A stretch of 46,646 nucleotides of DNA from Hyphomicrobiales bacterium (GTDB lineage: Bacteria; Pseudomonadota; Alphaproteobacteria; Rhizobiales; Xanthobacteraceae): the NCBI GenBank assembly GCA_021323775.1, contig JAJPKK010000021.1, positions 1 to 46,646 of the forward strand. The letters are read 5' to 3'. Below the pieces are notes generated by a model. The model was not told the origin of the DNA and ran no database searches. It was given only the letters and a program-made list of their open reading frames with translations. The stretch's first letter is position 1; every line of letters begins with the position of its first letter. Positions 9,236 to 16,973 of this stretch are shown here, piece after piece. The translations under genes were made by a program, and so were the position numbers.

Positions 9236-10027
9236 CTATTCGTCGCACGAATACGGCGGGGAGTGCCGCAGGTCAGGACGGCAACCTGCCAGAGCCGCAT
9301 GCAGCGGCTCATGCCCGGCCCTGCGACAAAATTCCAGATAGCAGGGCGCCCGGCCTTCCCGCTTTGCCTTCGCCTCGTAGCGGGTTCCGTGAAATCCAGC
9401 CCAGGGCCTTCGCCAATCGTCAGCGCGCTCGGCGGTCCAGACGAAATCCGGCGCTCGCATCAAACGCTCCAGGGTCCACGCGGCGTAGTCCGGGACGTCG
9501 GTGGCGAACCGAAACAGGCCTCCCGCCCGCAATACGCGCGCAAGCGCCGCGATCGTGCGGTCCTGCACGAATCGCCGCTTCCAATGCCGCCGCTTCGGCC
9601 ATGGATCAGGGTAGAGCAAATCCACTTCATCGAGCGAGGCGTCGGGGAGCCAGGCGAGGAGGTCGATAGCGTCTCCGGCATAAAGCCTGATGTTGTCGAT
9701 TGCGCCCGCCTCGATTGAGGCAAGGATCTTCGCCATGCCATTCACGAAGGGCTCGCAACCGATGAAGCCGACCTGCGGATGCGCAGTTGCTTCCGCGATC
9801 AAATTCTCTCCGCCCCCGAATCCGATTTCGAGGCGAACAGCCTGCGGTCGGCGCGGAAACATTTCCGCGAGTTCGTTCGGAGCCGGCCTGTCAAGCGTCA
9901 CCGCAAGTCGCGGCAACAGCGTCGCCATGAGGCCGAGCTGACGCGACCGCAGGCTGTGACCCTTGCGGCGGCCAAAAAAAGCGCGGTCGCGGAACGCGGC
10001 ATGATCGTCGTGGCCAGACATCGCCAT
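9236..10027 (-). CDS. trmB: tRNA (guanine-N7-)-methyltransferase
   Basis: 263 aa. Makes m7G46 in the tRNA variable loop using SAM. The SAM-binding segment RLEIGFGGGENL, the family signature DLLYPDPWPKRRHWKRRF and the C-terminal GTRYEAKAKREG are all intact. A short N-terminal extension (to about residue 30) is usual for alphaproteobacteria. The start could be this ATG or the one two codons later at 10021; neither has a good ribosome site. It lies 340 bases downstream of metK on the same strand, the usual rhizobial pairing of a SAM synthetase and a SAM user, and is the last gene of the conserved block. Confidence 0.95.
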   Translation of the reverse strand: MAMSGHDDHAAFRDRAFFGRRKGHSLRSRQLGLMATLLPRLAVTLDRPAPNELAEMFPRRPQAVRLEIGFGGGENLIAEATAHPQVGFIGCEPFVNGMAKILASIEAGAIDNIRLYAGDAIDLLAWLPDASLDEVDLLYPDPWPKRRHWKRRFVQDRTIAALARVLRAGGLFRFATDVPDYAAWTLERLMRAPDFVWTAERADDWRRPWAGFHGTRYEAKAKREGRAPCYLEFCRRAGHEPLHAALAGCRPDLRHSPPYSCDE

Positions 10028-10367
10028 CGCATATGGGCAGTCGCGCCCGACTTGCCTCTCCCCGCTTGGGGCCTTCGACCAAGCGCTTCGGACGTCGGAA
10101 TTTGCACCTATCGCCCAATTCCGGGGAGGGGCCTCTTCGCGAGCTCCAAGCCTGAGGAGAGCGTTCTTACCCCACTTTCCGGGCGCTGGTGGAACGATTT
10201 TATGAAGCCAGCCATATCAAGCTCAGGACCCGCGCGCACGCGCGCCTCTAACACAAACGTCCGCACAGATCCCTCCGCGGGAACGAACCGGAGGGCAAAC
10301 TTTCGTCGGCAGCGGTCGGCCGCGCTGGTGGCAACTCAGGACGAGGCCGATGGAAGGCGATGCAGCC
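10028..10367. other. metK-trmB intergenic region
   Basis: 340 bases with no supported gene. It contains a short hairpin of the CCCCGCTTGGGG type near 10057-10080 (CGCTTGG with CCAAGCG), an AATTCCGGGGAGGGG element near 10120, and a CGCGCGCACGCGCGC run near 10232. It may form the untranslated spacer of a metK-trmB transcript. Confidence 0.5.
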
Positions 10368-11561
10368 TCAACCCGCGTTGCGGCGCAATTCGTCGACAAG
10401 GTCGGTGCGTTCCCAAGAGAAGCCGCCGTCGGGCTCCGGCGCGCGGCCGAAATGGCCGTAGGCGGCAGTGCGCGCATAGATCGGCCGGTTGAGGCCGAGA
10501 TGTTCGCGAATGCCGCGCGGCGTCAGGTCCATTACCTCGCTGAGCAGTCTCTCCAGCCTGGCTTCCGGAATCTGGCCTGTGCCATAGCAGTCAACGTAGA
10601 GCGAGAGCGGCTTTGCGACGCCGATCGCATACGCGATCTGGATCGCGCAGCGCTCGGCCAGTCCGGCTGCGACTACGTTCTTGGCGAGGTAGCGCGCCGC
10701 ATAGGCCGCGGAGCGATCGACCTTCGTGGGGTCCTTGCCGGAGAAGGCGCCGCCGCCGTGCGGCGCCGCTCCCCCATAAGTATCCACAATGATCTTGCGC
10801 CCGGTCAGGCCGCAATCGCCGTCGGGACCGCCGATCACAAACTTCCCGGTCGGGTTGACATGCCAGACTGTCTGCTTGCCGATCCAACCCTGCGGCAGGG
10901 CTTCGCGGACATAGGGTTCAACGAGCGCCTGGATGTCGTGGGAGGACAGCTTTTCATCGACGTGCTGGGTCGACACCACGATCTGCGTGGCTTCGACCGG
11001 CTTGCCCGCCTCGTAGCGTATCGTCACCTGGCTCTTGGCGTCCGGCCCGAGCGCATGGGTCTCGCCGGAACGCCGGGCCTTCGACATCACCTTGAGAATG
11101 CGATGCGCATAGTAGATCGGCGCCGGCATAAGCTCCGGCGTCTCCCGGCACGCATAGCCGAACATGATTCCCTGGTCGCCTGCGCCCTCGTCCCTGTTGC
11201 CGGCGGAGTCCACGCCCAGCGCAATATCGGACGATTGCGCGTGCAGATACACTTCGATAGACGCCTTCTCCCAGTGAAAGCCCGCCTGTTCATAGCCGAT
11301 GTCCTTCACGGCAAGACGGGCGAGGTGGGCGATGTAGTCGCGGGTGATCTGCAACGGACCGCGGGTTTCGCCTGCGATCACGATCCGGTTGGTCGTCGCC
11401 AGCGTTTCGCAAGCGACCCTGACGCGGCGCGGGTCCCAGCCGTAACGCGGCGCAACTTCAAAAAACGCATCGACGACCTCATCCGAGATGCGGTCGCAAA
11501 CCTTGTCGGGATGCCCCTCGGAGACCGATTCGCTGGTGAACAGATAGCTCGCACGCGACAA
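10368..11561 (-). CDS. metK: S-adenosylmethionine synthetase
   Basis: 397 aa. Forms SAM from methionine and ATP. Signatures: [14 protein letters not shown] at the N-terminus, the hexapeptide-like [11 protein letters not shown] and the P-loop-like [20 protein letters not shown]. The start is a TTG at 11561: GGGAGGT lies six bases before it and the product then begins [10 protein letters not shown], as expected. The frame stays open far upstream, but that stretch does not resemble MetK. It is preceded by the XRE regulator (145-base gap) and followed by trmB. No SAM riboswitch could be recognised in the leader. Confidence 0.96.
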   Translation of the reverse strand: MSRASYLFTSESVSEGHPDKVCDRISDEVVDAFFEVAPRYGWDPRRVRVACETLATTNRIVIAGETRGPLQITRDYIAHLARLAVKDIGYEQAGFHWEKASIEVYLHAQSSDIALGVDSAGNRDEGAGDQGIMFGYACRETPELMPAPIYYAHRILKVMSKARRSGETHALGPDAKSQVTIRYEAGKPVEATQIVVSTQHVDEKLSSHDIQALVEPYVREALPQGWIGKQTVWHVNPTGKFVIGGPDGDCGLTGRKIIVDTYGGAAPHGGGAFSGKDPTKVDRSAAYAARYLAKNVVAAGLAERCAIQIAYAIGVAKPLSLYVDCYGTGQIPEARLERLLSEVMDLTPRGIREHLGLNRPIYARTAAYGHFGRAPEPDGGFSWERTDLVDELRRNAG

Positions 11562-11706
11562 GATGCACCTCCCTCGACAAGGTCCGCGCGATGGTCGCGT
11601 GGTCTCCTTCCGCGCCGTGTTCTTGCAGCGACGCAGCCGCGCGGTCAAGTGTGGGCTGACGTGGGCAAACGCCCAGCCAAACTCCCGGACAGCTTCGTTC
11701 TGGCCG

Positions 11707-12126
11707 CTACTGGCTTTCTGTGTCTCCACCGGCGATCTGCTGGACAAGATCGACGATGCGGCGCCGCAGCTTGGGATCCGGAATGCGCATGAAAGCTTTG
11801 GTCAGGGACAAGCCGTCGGAGGTCGCAAGAAAATCGGACACATAGGCGGGGGATGGGGCCTCTTGCAGGCCTTCCGAAGGAGCCCCCTCCGGCAACACCG
11901 GAGCGCCCTCAAAAAAGAACGCTACGGGGACCTGCAGAATCTGGGAAATCTGCTGCAGCCGGCTCGCTCCAATCCGGTTTGTGCCCTTTTCGTATTTTTG
12001 CACCTGCTGGAACGTGAGCGCGAGCGCGTCTCCGAGCTTTTCCTGGCTCATCCCCAGCATCATGCGGCGCATCCTTACCCTGCTACCCACATGCTTGTCG
12101 ATGGGGTTGGGAGCTTTCTTCGTCAT
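11707..12126 (-). CDS. XRE-family transcriptional regulator (PraR-like)
   Basis: 139 aa. An N-terminal Cro/CI helix-turn-helix (about residues 12-68: [20 protein letters not shown], then [17 protein letters not shown]) is followed by a C-terminal helix ([13 protein letters not shown]). Length, sequence and position between lnt and metK match the conserved alphaproteobacterial regulator known as PraR in Azorhizobium and Rhizobium, a repressor of symbiosis or quorum-sensing genes; orthology is inferred, not tested. The ribosome site GAGGAG is 8 bases upstream. An unusually AT-rich leader suggests its own promoter and perhaps autoregulation. Confidence 0.88.
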   Translation of the reverse strand: MTKKAPNPIDKHVGSRVRMRRMMLGMSQEKLGDALALTFQQVQKYEKGTNRIGASRLQQISQILQVPVAFFFEGAPVLPEGAPSEGLQEAPSPAYVSDFLATSDGLSLTKAFMRIPDPKLRRRIVDLVQQIAGGDTESQ

Positions 12127-12312
12127 TTATTGTGTCTCCTCATGCTCTCCCCACAGTTCGTCACTGGCGTGAAACCCCTCAAACGCTGGCGCAATCAGCG
12201 ATAGCCCGATCGAGGAAACTACATGGTAGTACACAAATAGTGCAATCATAACATTAATTTATTTTGCATTTTCCTCAAACGCATTGCAGTTTTTGTATAA
12301 CTCAACTTTCTG
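12127..12312 (-). promoter_or_regulatory. AT-rich promoter region of the XRE regulator
   Basis: The part 12215-12320 is strikingly AT-rich against a GC-rich background, with TTAATTTATTTTGCATTTTC and a TTGCAGTTTTTGTATAACT stretch. It lies between the lnt start-side context and the regulator gene and is the obvious promoter and possible autoregulatory site. No palindrome long enough to call an operator was found. Confidence 0.5.
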
Positions 12313-14154
12313 TCATAAGTTCGCTCTGTGGTGTCGCCTCACCGGAGATTCTCGCTTCGGGAGAATAAATAAGCTTACTGCGATCACGCCCACAACGAGC
12401 AGGAGGAAAAGGAGATCGCCTGCTCGCGCGTAGATTGTGATCGGCGCCGCGCGGGGCAGGCCTTCATCCAACACTCCTTCATGTCCAAGCGAAAGGGCGG
12501 CAATAACTCTGCCGAGCGGATCAACGACTGCGGAAATCCCACTATTGGCAGCGCGGACCAATGGCAGTCCTTCCTCGATAGCGCGAACTCTTGCCTGTTG
12601 GAAATGCTGGTAGGGGCCTGCGCTGATCCCAAACCAGGCATCGTTGGTCACGTTCAAGAGCCAGCCGGGCCGCTCTCCCGGCGGAACGGCTTCGGCCGGA
12701 AAAATAGCTTCGTAACAAATCAGGGGCAGCATATCGGGCGCTCCGGGAACCGCAATCTTGCGTCTTTGTGTGCCGGGTAAAAAGCCGCCTGGGACATTGG
12801 TCAATTGGGTCAGGCCAGTGCGTTCGAGCAAGTCCTGGAACGGCAGGTATTCGCCAAACGGCACCAGATGCAGCTTATCGTAGTTCGCCAGAATGGAACC
12901 GCTGTGATCAATCACATAAACAGAATTATACGCGTGCTTCACGCCCTGGCCCGGCGTCGGACCGGCGGGACGAGCCGCGCCGGTAATCAGAATCGTATCG
13001 GGCCCCAGCATGCCGGCGATCACCGATAATGCATCGGGCTCTCGCGCGAGGAAGAACGGAAATGCCGATTCCGGCCAGATCAGGTGGGTCACGCCATGCA
13101 GGCCGCTCGGATCCCCCACGCTGCCATCCCGGCCTGGGACCGCGGGCATCCCGGCACCCTCCCCGGCCTCCCCCGCTTCCCTCACCCTTCCCTCCCCCGC
13201 TTGCGTGGGAGGGTTGGAGAGCGGGGGAGTGTAGGAAGGGGGCAGGCCCGCGAGACTTCCACGCTCCCAGGGCCGAGAGTAGGAGTAGGGTGGGGGCACC
13301 CTCGCGTCCGCCTGTTGCGACATTAAGACATAACGGTTCATGATCTGCGCCTTGGCGGCGTAACTGAATCGCTCGTCCTGCGGTATGTTCGGCTGCATGA
13401 TTCGCAGGCGTACCCCGTCCACCATCTCGGTCGGATTGCTGGCGAGCCTTACTGCGCCGTAGGCCGCGAGCAGGGCGAGCGCGCAGCCGGCCATTGCCAG
13501 CGGCGCCAGCGACCGTCGCGTCACATCCGCCAGCAGGGCGGGGCTAGCGAACACCGCCACGGCGACAAAAGTCAGACCCCAGATGCCGAAAATCGCAACG
13601 CACTCGGCAAGCGGCAGCGGCGTTGTGAGCGCATAGCCGAAGGCGTTCCACGGAAATCCCGTGAACATGTGGCCGCGCAGCCATTCGGCAGACGACAGCG
13701 TTGCGGCCAGCGTCAATACGCGAAATCGGCTCGGGGTCCACAGTAAGCGCGCAGCCACCAAGCCCAATCCAGTAAACACCGCGAGGTAGGCCGGCAGCAA
13801 GGTGACGGCGAACGGCAGCAGCCATCCGAACGTCTTGGCGTCGACCAAAAAAGCAGAGCCGATCCAATAGAGCCCGGCCAGGAAATATCCAAACCCAAAA
13901 CACCAGCCGATCGCGAAGGCTGCGCTGATGCCGTCGCGCACGTCCCCGCACCCTACCTTCCCCGGCAAAGGAGCGACGGTAGGGCGGAGGCCGTCAAGCA
14001 GCCAGACGAGTGGCGGAAAGGTCAGGAACATCACCGGCCAGAGATTGATCGGCGCCATTGCCAGGGTCGATGCCGCACCGGCCAGAAATGCCGTCAGCAC
14101 CCTGCGCCATCCCCGCGCCAGGATGATCCCTCTGGCCGGCCCAAGCTGCTTCAC
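12313..14154 (-). CDS. lnt: Apolipoprotein N-acyltransferase with in-frame repeat insertions
   Basis: 613 aa inner-membrane enzyme that N-acylates lipoproteins. An N-terminal block of membrane helices (about 20-240) is followed by a nitrilase-type domain with the catalytic triad visible: E362 (IWPESAFPF), K427 (YDKLHLVPFGEYLP), C480 (LICYEAIFP). A final helix (about 578-598) follows. The protein is longer than the roughly 510-540 aa usual for the family. The excess lies in a Pro/Gly-rich segment at about 287-352 between MSQQADA and THLIWPES, which is encoded by palindromic repeat DNA, and in a short hairpin-derived segment near 57-73. Neither disrupts the triad. The gene overlaps corC by 4 bases (ATGA). 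Confidence 0.94.
   Translation of the reverse strand: MKQLGPARGIILARGWRRVLTAFLAGAASTLAMAPINLWPVMFLTFPPLVWLLDGLRPTVAPLPGKVGCGDVRDGISAAFAIGWCFGFGYFLAGLYWIGSAFLVDAKTFGWLLPFAVTLLPAYLAVFTGLGLVAARLLWTPSRFRVLTLAATLSSAEWLRGHMFTGFPWNAFGYALTTPLPLAECVAIFGIWGLTFVAVAVFASPALLADVTRRSLAPLAMAGCALALLAAYGAVRLASNPTEMVDGVRLRIMQPNIPQDERFSYAAKAQIMNRYVLMSQQADARVPPPYSYSRPWERGSLAGLPPSYTPPLSNPPTQAGEGRVREAGEAGEGAGMPAVPGRDGSVGDPSGLHGVTHLIWPESAFPFFLAREPDALSVIAGMLGPDTILITGAARPAGPTPGQGVKHAYNSVYVIDHSGSILANYDKLHLVPFGEYLPFQDLLERTGLTQLTNVPGGFLPGTQRRKIAVPGAPDMLPLICYEAIFPAEAVPPGERPGWLLNVTNDAWFGISAGPYQHFQQARVRAIEEGLPLVRAANSGISAVVDPLGRVIAALSLGHEGVLDEGLPRAAPITIYARAGDLLFLLLVVGVIAVSLFILPKRESPVRRHHRANL
13131..13247. repeat. Composite palindromic repeat inserted in lnt
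   Basis: Contains GGGACCGCGGGC (13136-13147), the same 12-mer as in ybeY at 15729-15740, followed by a CCCTCCCCCGCTTGCGTGGG-type hairpin around 13191-13215 within longer C-rich and G-rich arms. A comparable two-part layout occurs between trpS and murJ. It is read in frame as part of Lnt. Confidence 0.72.
13951..13984. repeat. Short palindrome inserted near the 5' part of lnt
   Basis: CCCTACC (13951-13957) pairs with GGTAGGG (13978-13984) around a 20-base loop. It encodes the atypical segment TVAPLPGKVG between two Lnt membrane helices. The arms resemble the CTACCC/GGGTAG arms of other repeats in the window. Confidence 0.5.
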
Positions 14155-15365
14155 GGCTTCGATTTCGCCTGCGCCGGCGGCGGTGCTTGTTCGGCGGCGG
14201 CCGGCCGGGAAGGTTGCTCGTCCTTATCGGCCGGCGGCGCGGCGGAGCGCCCCCCTTCCTTACCCTCTTCTCCCCATCCTTCCGCTGGCGGGGGATGGTA
14301 GGGTAGGGCGGGGGAGCGACGCGAGGGAGTACGTTCGGCGGCCCGCAGCGACGGCTTGCGGGGATATATCCGGACGCGCTTCACACGCCGGGGATCAGCG
14401 TCAAGAATCTCGATCTCGAATGGTCCCGGGCCAGGCACCAGTTCGCCGCGCACCGGCACGCGATCAATCAGCGTGACAATGTATCCGCCGACCGTATCAA
14501 CCTCTTCGGCAGCGTCGCCGACGTCAAATTCGGAGCCGATCACAGTGAGCGCTTCTTCGAGAGAAGCGCGGCCAGAGGCGATATACGATCCGTCCGGCTG
14601 ACGGATGACTGCCCGCTCGGTCGCTTCGTCGTGCTCATCTTCGATATCGCCGACGATTTCCTCGACGATGTCCTCGATCGACACGAGGCCGTCAGTGCCG
14701 CCGTATTCGTCAATCACGAGCGCAAGGTGGATGCGCGTCGCCTGCATTTTGGCAAGCAAATCCATCGCCGGCATGGACGGCGGCACGAACAGGATGGTGC
14801 GAACGATCTTGGCGGCTGACAACGGCATTGTGAGATCGAGGGCCGCAAAGTTAAGGCCGGCAGGCAGCGGCTTCCCGGGCGCCGTATCCGCTTCGGGTCG
14901 GATCGTGGCGCGCGCCGTCATGAATGCGATCAGGTCCCGGATGTGGACCATCCCGACCGGCTCATCAAGCGTGTCGTTGTAAACGACAAGGCGGGAATGC
15001 GAGGCGTTCTCGAACACCTTGACAAGTTCGCCCAGCGGGATGTCCTGCTGTACGGCCACAATGTCGGCCCGGGGCACCATGACGTCATCGAGCCGCCGTT
15101 CGCGCAGGCTGAGGATGTTCCTGAGCATCCGGCTTTCGTCGGGCGAAAAACCCGTCTCGACCGCCGCGCCGTCAAGCAGAACCTTCAGATCCGATCGAAT
15201 CGAGCCGGGGCTCCAGCCGAACGCTGCCCGCAAAATGCGATGGAGCCACGAGTCGCGGTTCTCGCGGGCGTAACCGTTCGGATGCTGGTCGGTTGCGGCG
15301 GCCGCCGAATCAGCAATCGTCCGTGCGTTGGGATCGGCCATGGCAAGCAAATCAGATGTCGGCAT
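14151..15365 (-). CDS. CBS-domain hemolysin/CorC-family protein with repeat-derived tail
   Basis: 404 aa, cytoplasmic (no membrane segments), of the CorC/HlyC type implicated in divalent metal homeostasis. A CBS pair spans about 95-240 (DVMVPRADIVAVQQDIPLGE; LALVIDEYGGTDGLVSIEDI), and a CorC_HlyC domain spans about 250-335 (GRASLEEALTVIG, DTVGGYIVTLIDRVP). After residue 338 the family domain ends and a roughly 65-residue Pro/Ala/Glu-rich tail follows, partly encoded by a palindromic repeat. It overlaps ybeY by 14 bases and lnt by 4, so the three are translationally coupled. An alternative ATG at 15341 would remove the ybeY overlap. Confidence 0.88.
   Translation of the reverse strand: MPTSDLLAMADPNARTIADSAAAATDQHPNGYARENRDSWLHRILRAAFGWSPGSIRSDLKVLLDGAAVETGFSPDESRMLRNILSLRERRLDDVMVPRADIVAVQQDIPLGELVKVFENASHSRLVVYNDTLDEPVGMVHIRDLIAFMTARATIRPEADTAPGKPLPAGLNFAALDLTMPLSAAKIVRTILFVPPSMPAMDLLAKMQATRIHLALVIDEYGGTDGLVSIEDIVEEIVGDIEDEHDEATERAVIRQPDGSYIASGRASLEEALTVIGSEFDVGDAAEEVDTVGGYIVTLIDRVPVRGELVPGPGPFEIEILDADPRRVKRVRIYPRKPSLRAAERTPSRRSPALPYHPPPAEGWGEEGKEGGRSAAPPADKDEQPSRPAAAEQAPPPAQAKSKP
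14247..14317. repeat. Palindromic repeat in the 3' end of corC
   Basis: Nested arms TACCCT/AGGGTA (14261-14266 with 14300-14305) and CCATCC/GGATGG (14274-14279 with 14293-14298) surround a CCGCTGGCGG apex. It encodes part of the tail PYHPPPAEGWGEEG and resembles the CTACCC...GGGTAG repeats elsewhere in the window. Confidence 0.6.
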
Positions 15366-15924
15366 CGCACGCTACATAGGGATCGGCAACGCCCATCCGA
15401 GCGAGGATGTCGCGCTCCAAACGTTCCATCCGTTCCGCTTCGTCGTCCATATGATGGTCGTATCCTAGCAGGTGCAGGAAGCCGTGTACCACCAGATGAG
15501 AAAGGTGCTCCAATACCGTCATGCGGTTTTCCTCGGCTTCGCGCGCGAGCGTCTCATACGCAATGGCGATGTCGCCGAGCGGCGTTTTTTCACCCGGCGC
15601 GACGCCACGCAGCGGCGGCGCCGGGAATGACAGCACATTGGTCGGCTTCTCCTGTCCGCGCCACTGCCCATTGAGACGGGCGATGGTGTCGTCGTCGCAG
15701 AGCAGTACGCACAGCTCCCGCCGTCCCGGGACCGCGGGCGCCCCGCCCGCGGTCCCGGGGAGGCTATAGTGGGGCTGGCGCATTTCAACGCCCGAAGCCG
15801 CCGCGCAAGCGATCGCCCGCCGTACGATGTCCTCAGCCTCGGGCAGCATTCGCCACGCCTCCGCTTCGATCAGAATATCGACTGCGAGTGGTCCTTCCCC
15901 CTCGTGTAACGGGGAATCGTTCAT
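15352..15924 (-). CDS. ybeY: Endoribonuclease YbeY with an in-frame palindrome
   Basis: 190 aa from the ATG at 15924, one base after the phoH stop and with GGAAAGGA just upstream; the longer open frame overlaps phoH. YbeY is a zinc-dependent RNase in 16S rRNA 3'-end maturation and 70S quality control. The metal motif HGFLHLLGYDH supplies H147, H151 and H157. Between about residues 51 and 68, where the family normally runs straight into a beta strand, the sequence SLPGTAGGAPAVPGRR is encoded by a perfect 16-bp hairpin. The metal site is unaffected. Operon: miaB-phoH-ybeY-corC-lnt. Confidence 0.94.
   Translation of the reverse strand: MNDSPLHEGEGPLAVDILIEAEAWRMLPEAEDIVRRAIACAAASGVEMRQPHYSLPGTAGGAPAVPGRRELCVLLCDDDTIARLNGQWRGQEKPTNVLSFPAPPLRGVAPGEKTPLGDIAIAYETLAREAEENRMTVLEHLSHLVVHGFLHLLGYDHHMDDEAERMERLERDILARMGVADPYVACDADI
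15725..15759. repeat. Perfect 16-bp palindrome inside ybeY
   Basis: Arms at 15725-15740 and 15744-15759 are exact reverse complements with a 3-base loop. The arm includes GGGACCGCGGGC, shared with the lnt insertion. It is read in frame as YbeY residues near 55-68. Confidence 0.85.
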
Positions 15925-15925
15925 T

Positions 15926-16969
15926 TCATTCCTTTCCCCCGGAGCGAAGAGGCCGCGAAGCGTTGTCGTAGGCGGCCACGATCCTTGCGACCAGCTCATG
16001 TCGTATGACGTCCTCGTGGGTGAATACGACGCAGGCGATTCCCTCCACGTCGGCAAGCAAACGAACCGCCTCGGCAAGCCCCGATCTCTGGCCGCTCGGC
16101 AAGTCGACCTGGCTGGGGTCGCCGGTGACCACCATGCGGCTGTTCTCGCCCATCCGGGTCAAGAACATCTTCATTTGCATCGAGGTGGCGTTCTGCGCCT
16201 CGTCCAGGATGATGACCGCGTTGGAAAGCGTGCGACCACGCATGAAGGCCAGAGGCGCGATCTCGATTTCGTTGGTCTGCAGAGCGCGCTCGGCGATCCG
16301 GGGGTCCATCAGGTCGAACAGAGCATCATAAATAGGGCGCAGGTAGGGATCCACCTTCTCGCGCATATCGCCCGGCAGGAAGCCCAGCCGCTCGCCGGCT
16401 TCCACGGCGGGCCGCGAGAGAATGATGCGATCGACCTCCTTGCGCTCGAATAACGCGATCGCATAGGCGACCGCGAGCCAGGTCTTGCCGGTGCCGGCCG
16501 GACCGATGCCGAACACGAGCGAATTGCGACGCAACGCCCGGACATAGGCGTCTTGCCCGGCGGTGCGCGCCCGCACAGGGCGCTTGCGCAGGTTGATTTC
16601 CTCAAAGCTCGTGCGCGAGGTCGCCGCGTCGAAATCGAACAGCGAGCCCTGCGCAATGGCCAGCCTGATCGCGCCTTCTACATCTCCCGTCGCGAGATCC
16701 TGACCGCGTTTGAGCTGGTCATAAAGCGCTTCGAGAACGTGGCGCGCCTGCTCGCAGCCGTCCCGCGAGCCGGCGACGGTGACGTGGTTGCCGCGTTGGT
16801 CCGCGACGACGCCGAGGCGACGCTCGATGAGCGCAAGATTCTGTCCGTATTGTCCGAATAACGCGGAAGCCAGTCGGTTGTCGTCGAACGCGACCACGAT
16901 CTGGGTGGAGGGATCGGTGGCGTTCGGACCGGCCATCAGCGATCCGGCATCGGATGCGCGTCGAGCCAA
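15926..16969 (-). CDS. phoH: PhoH-family ATPase (YbeZ)
   Basis: 347 aa. Residues to about 90 form an N-terminal region. The PhoH ATPase core follows, with Walker A GPAGTGKT (156-163), Walker B VIILDEAQNA, and the TGDPSQVDLP motif. The start is a TTG at 16969: GGAGG ends eight bases before it, and it lies four bases after the miaB stop. The ATG at 16936 is possible but lacks a good ribosome site. YbeZ works with YbeY in RNA metabolism, in keeping with the adjacent, coupled ybeY gene. Confidence 0.93.
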   Translation of the reverse strand: MARRASDAGSLMAGPNATDPSTQIVVAFDDNRLASALFGQYGQNLALIERRLGVVADQRGNHVTVAGSRDGCEQARHVLEALYDQLKRGQDLATGDVEGAIRLAIAQGSLFDFDAATSRTSFEEINLRKRPVRARTAGQDAYVRALRRNSLVFGIGPAGTGKTWLAVAYAIALFERKEVDRIILSRPAVEAGERLGFLPGDMREKVDPYLRPIYDALFDLMDPRIAERALQTNEIEIAPLAFMRGRTLSNAVIILDEAQNATSMQMKMFLTRMGENSRMVVTGDPSQVDLPSGQRSGLAEAVRLLADVEGIACVVFTHEDVIRHELVARIVAAYDNASRPLRSGGKE

Positions 16970-16973
16970 CGCT

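Noticed and set aside
11562-11706. Possible SAM riboswitch before metK
   Set aside because: No SAM-I, SAM-II or SAM/SAH-type conserved core could be recognised in the leader; a covariance search would be needed.
10350-11792. 480-codon plus-strand open frame opposite metK
   Set aside because: Antisense shadow of metK with no recognisable domain.
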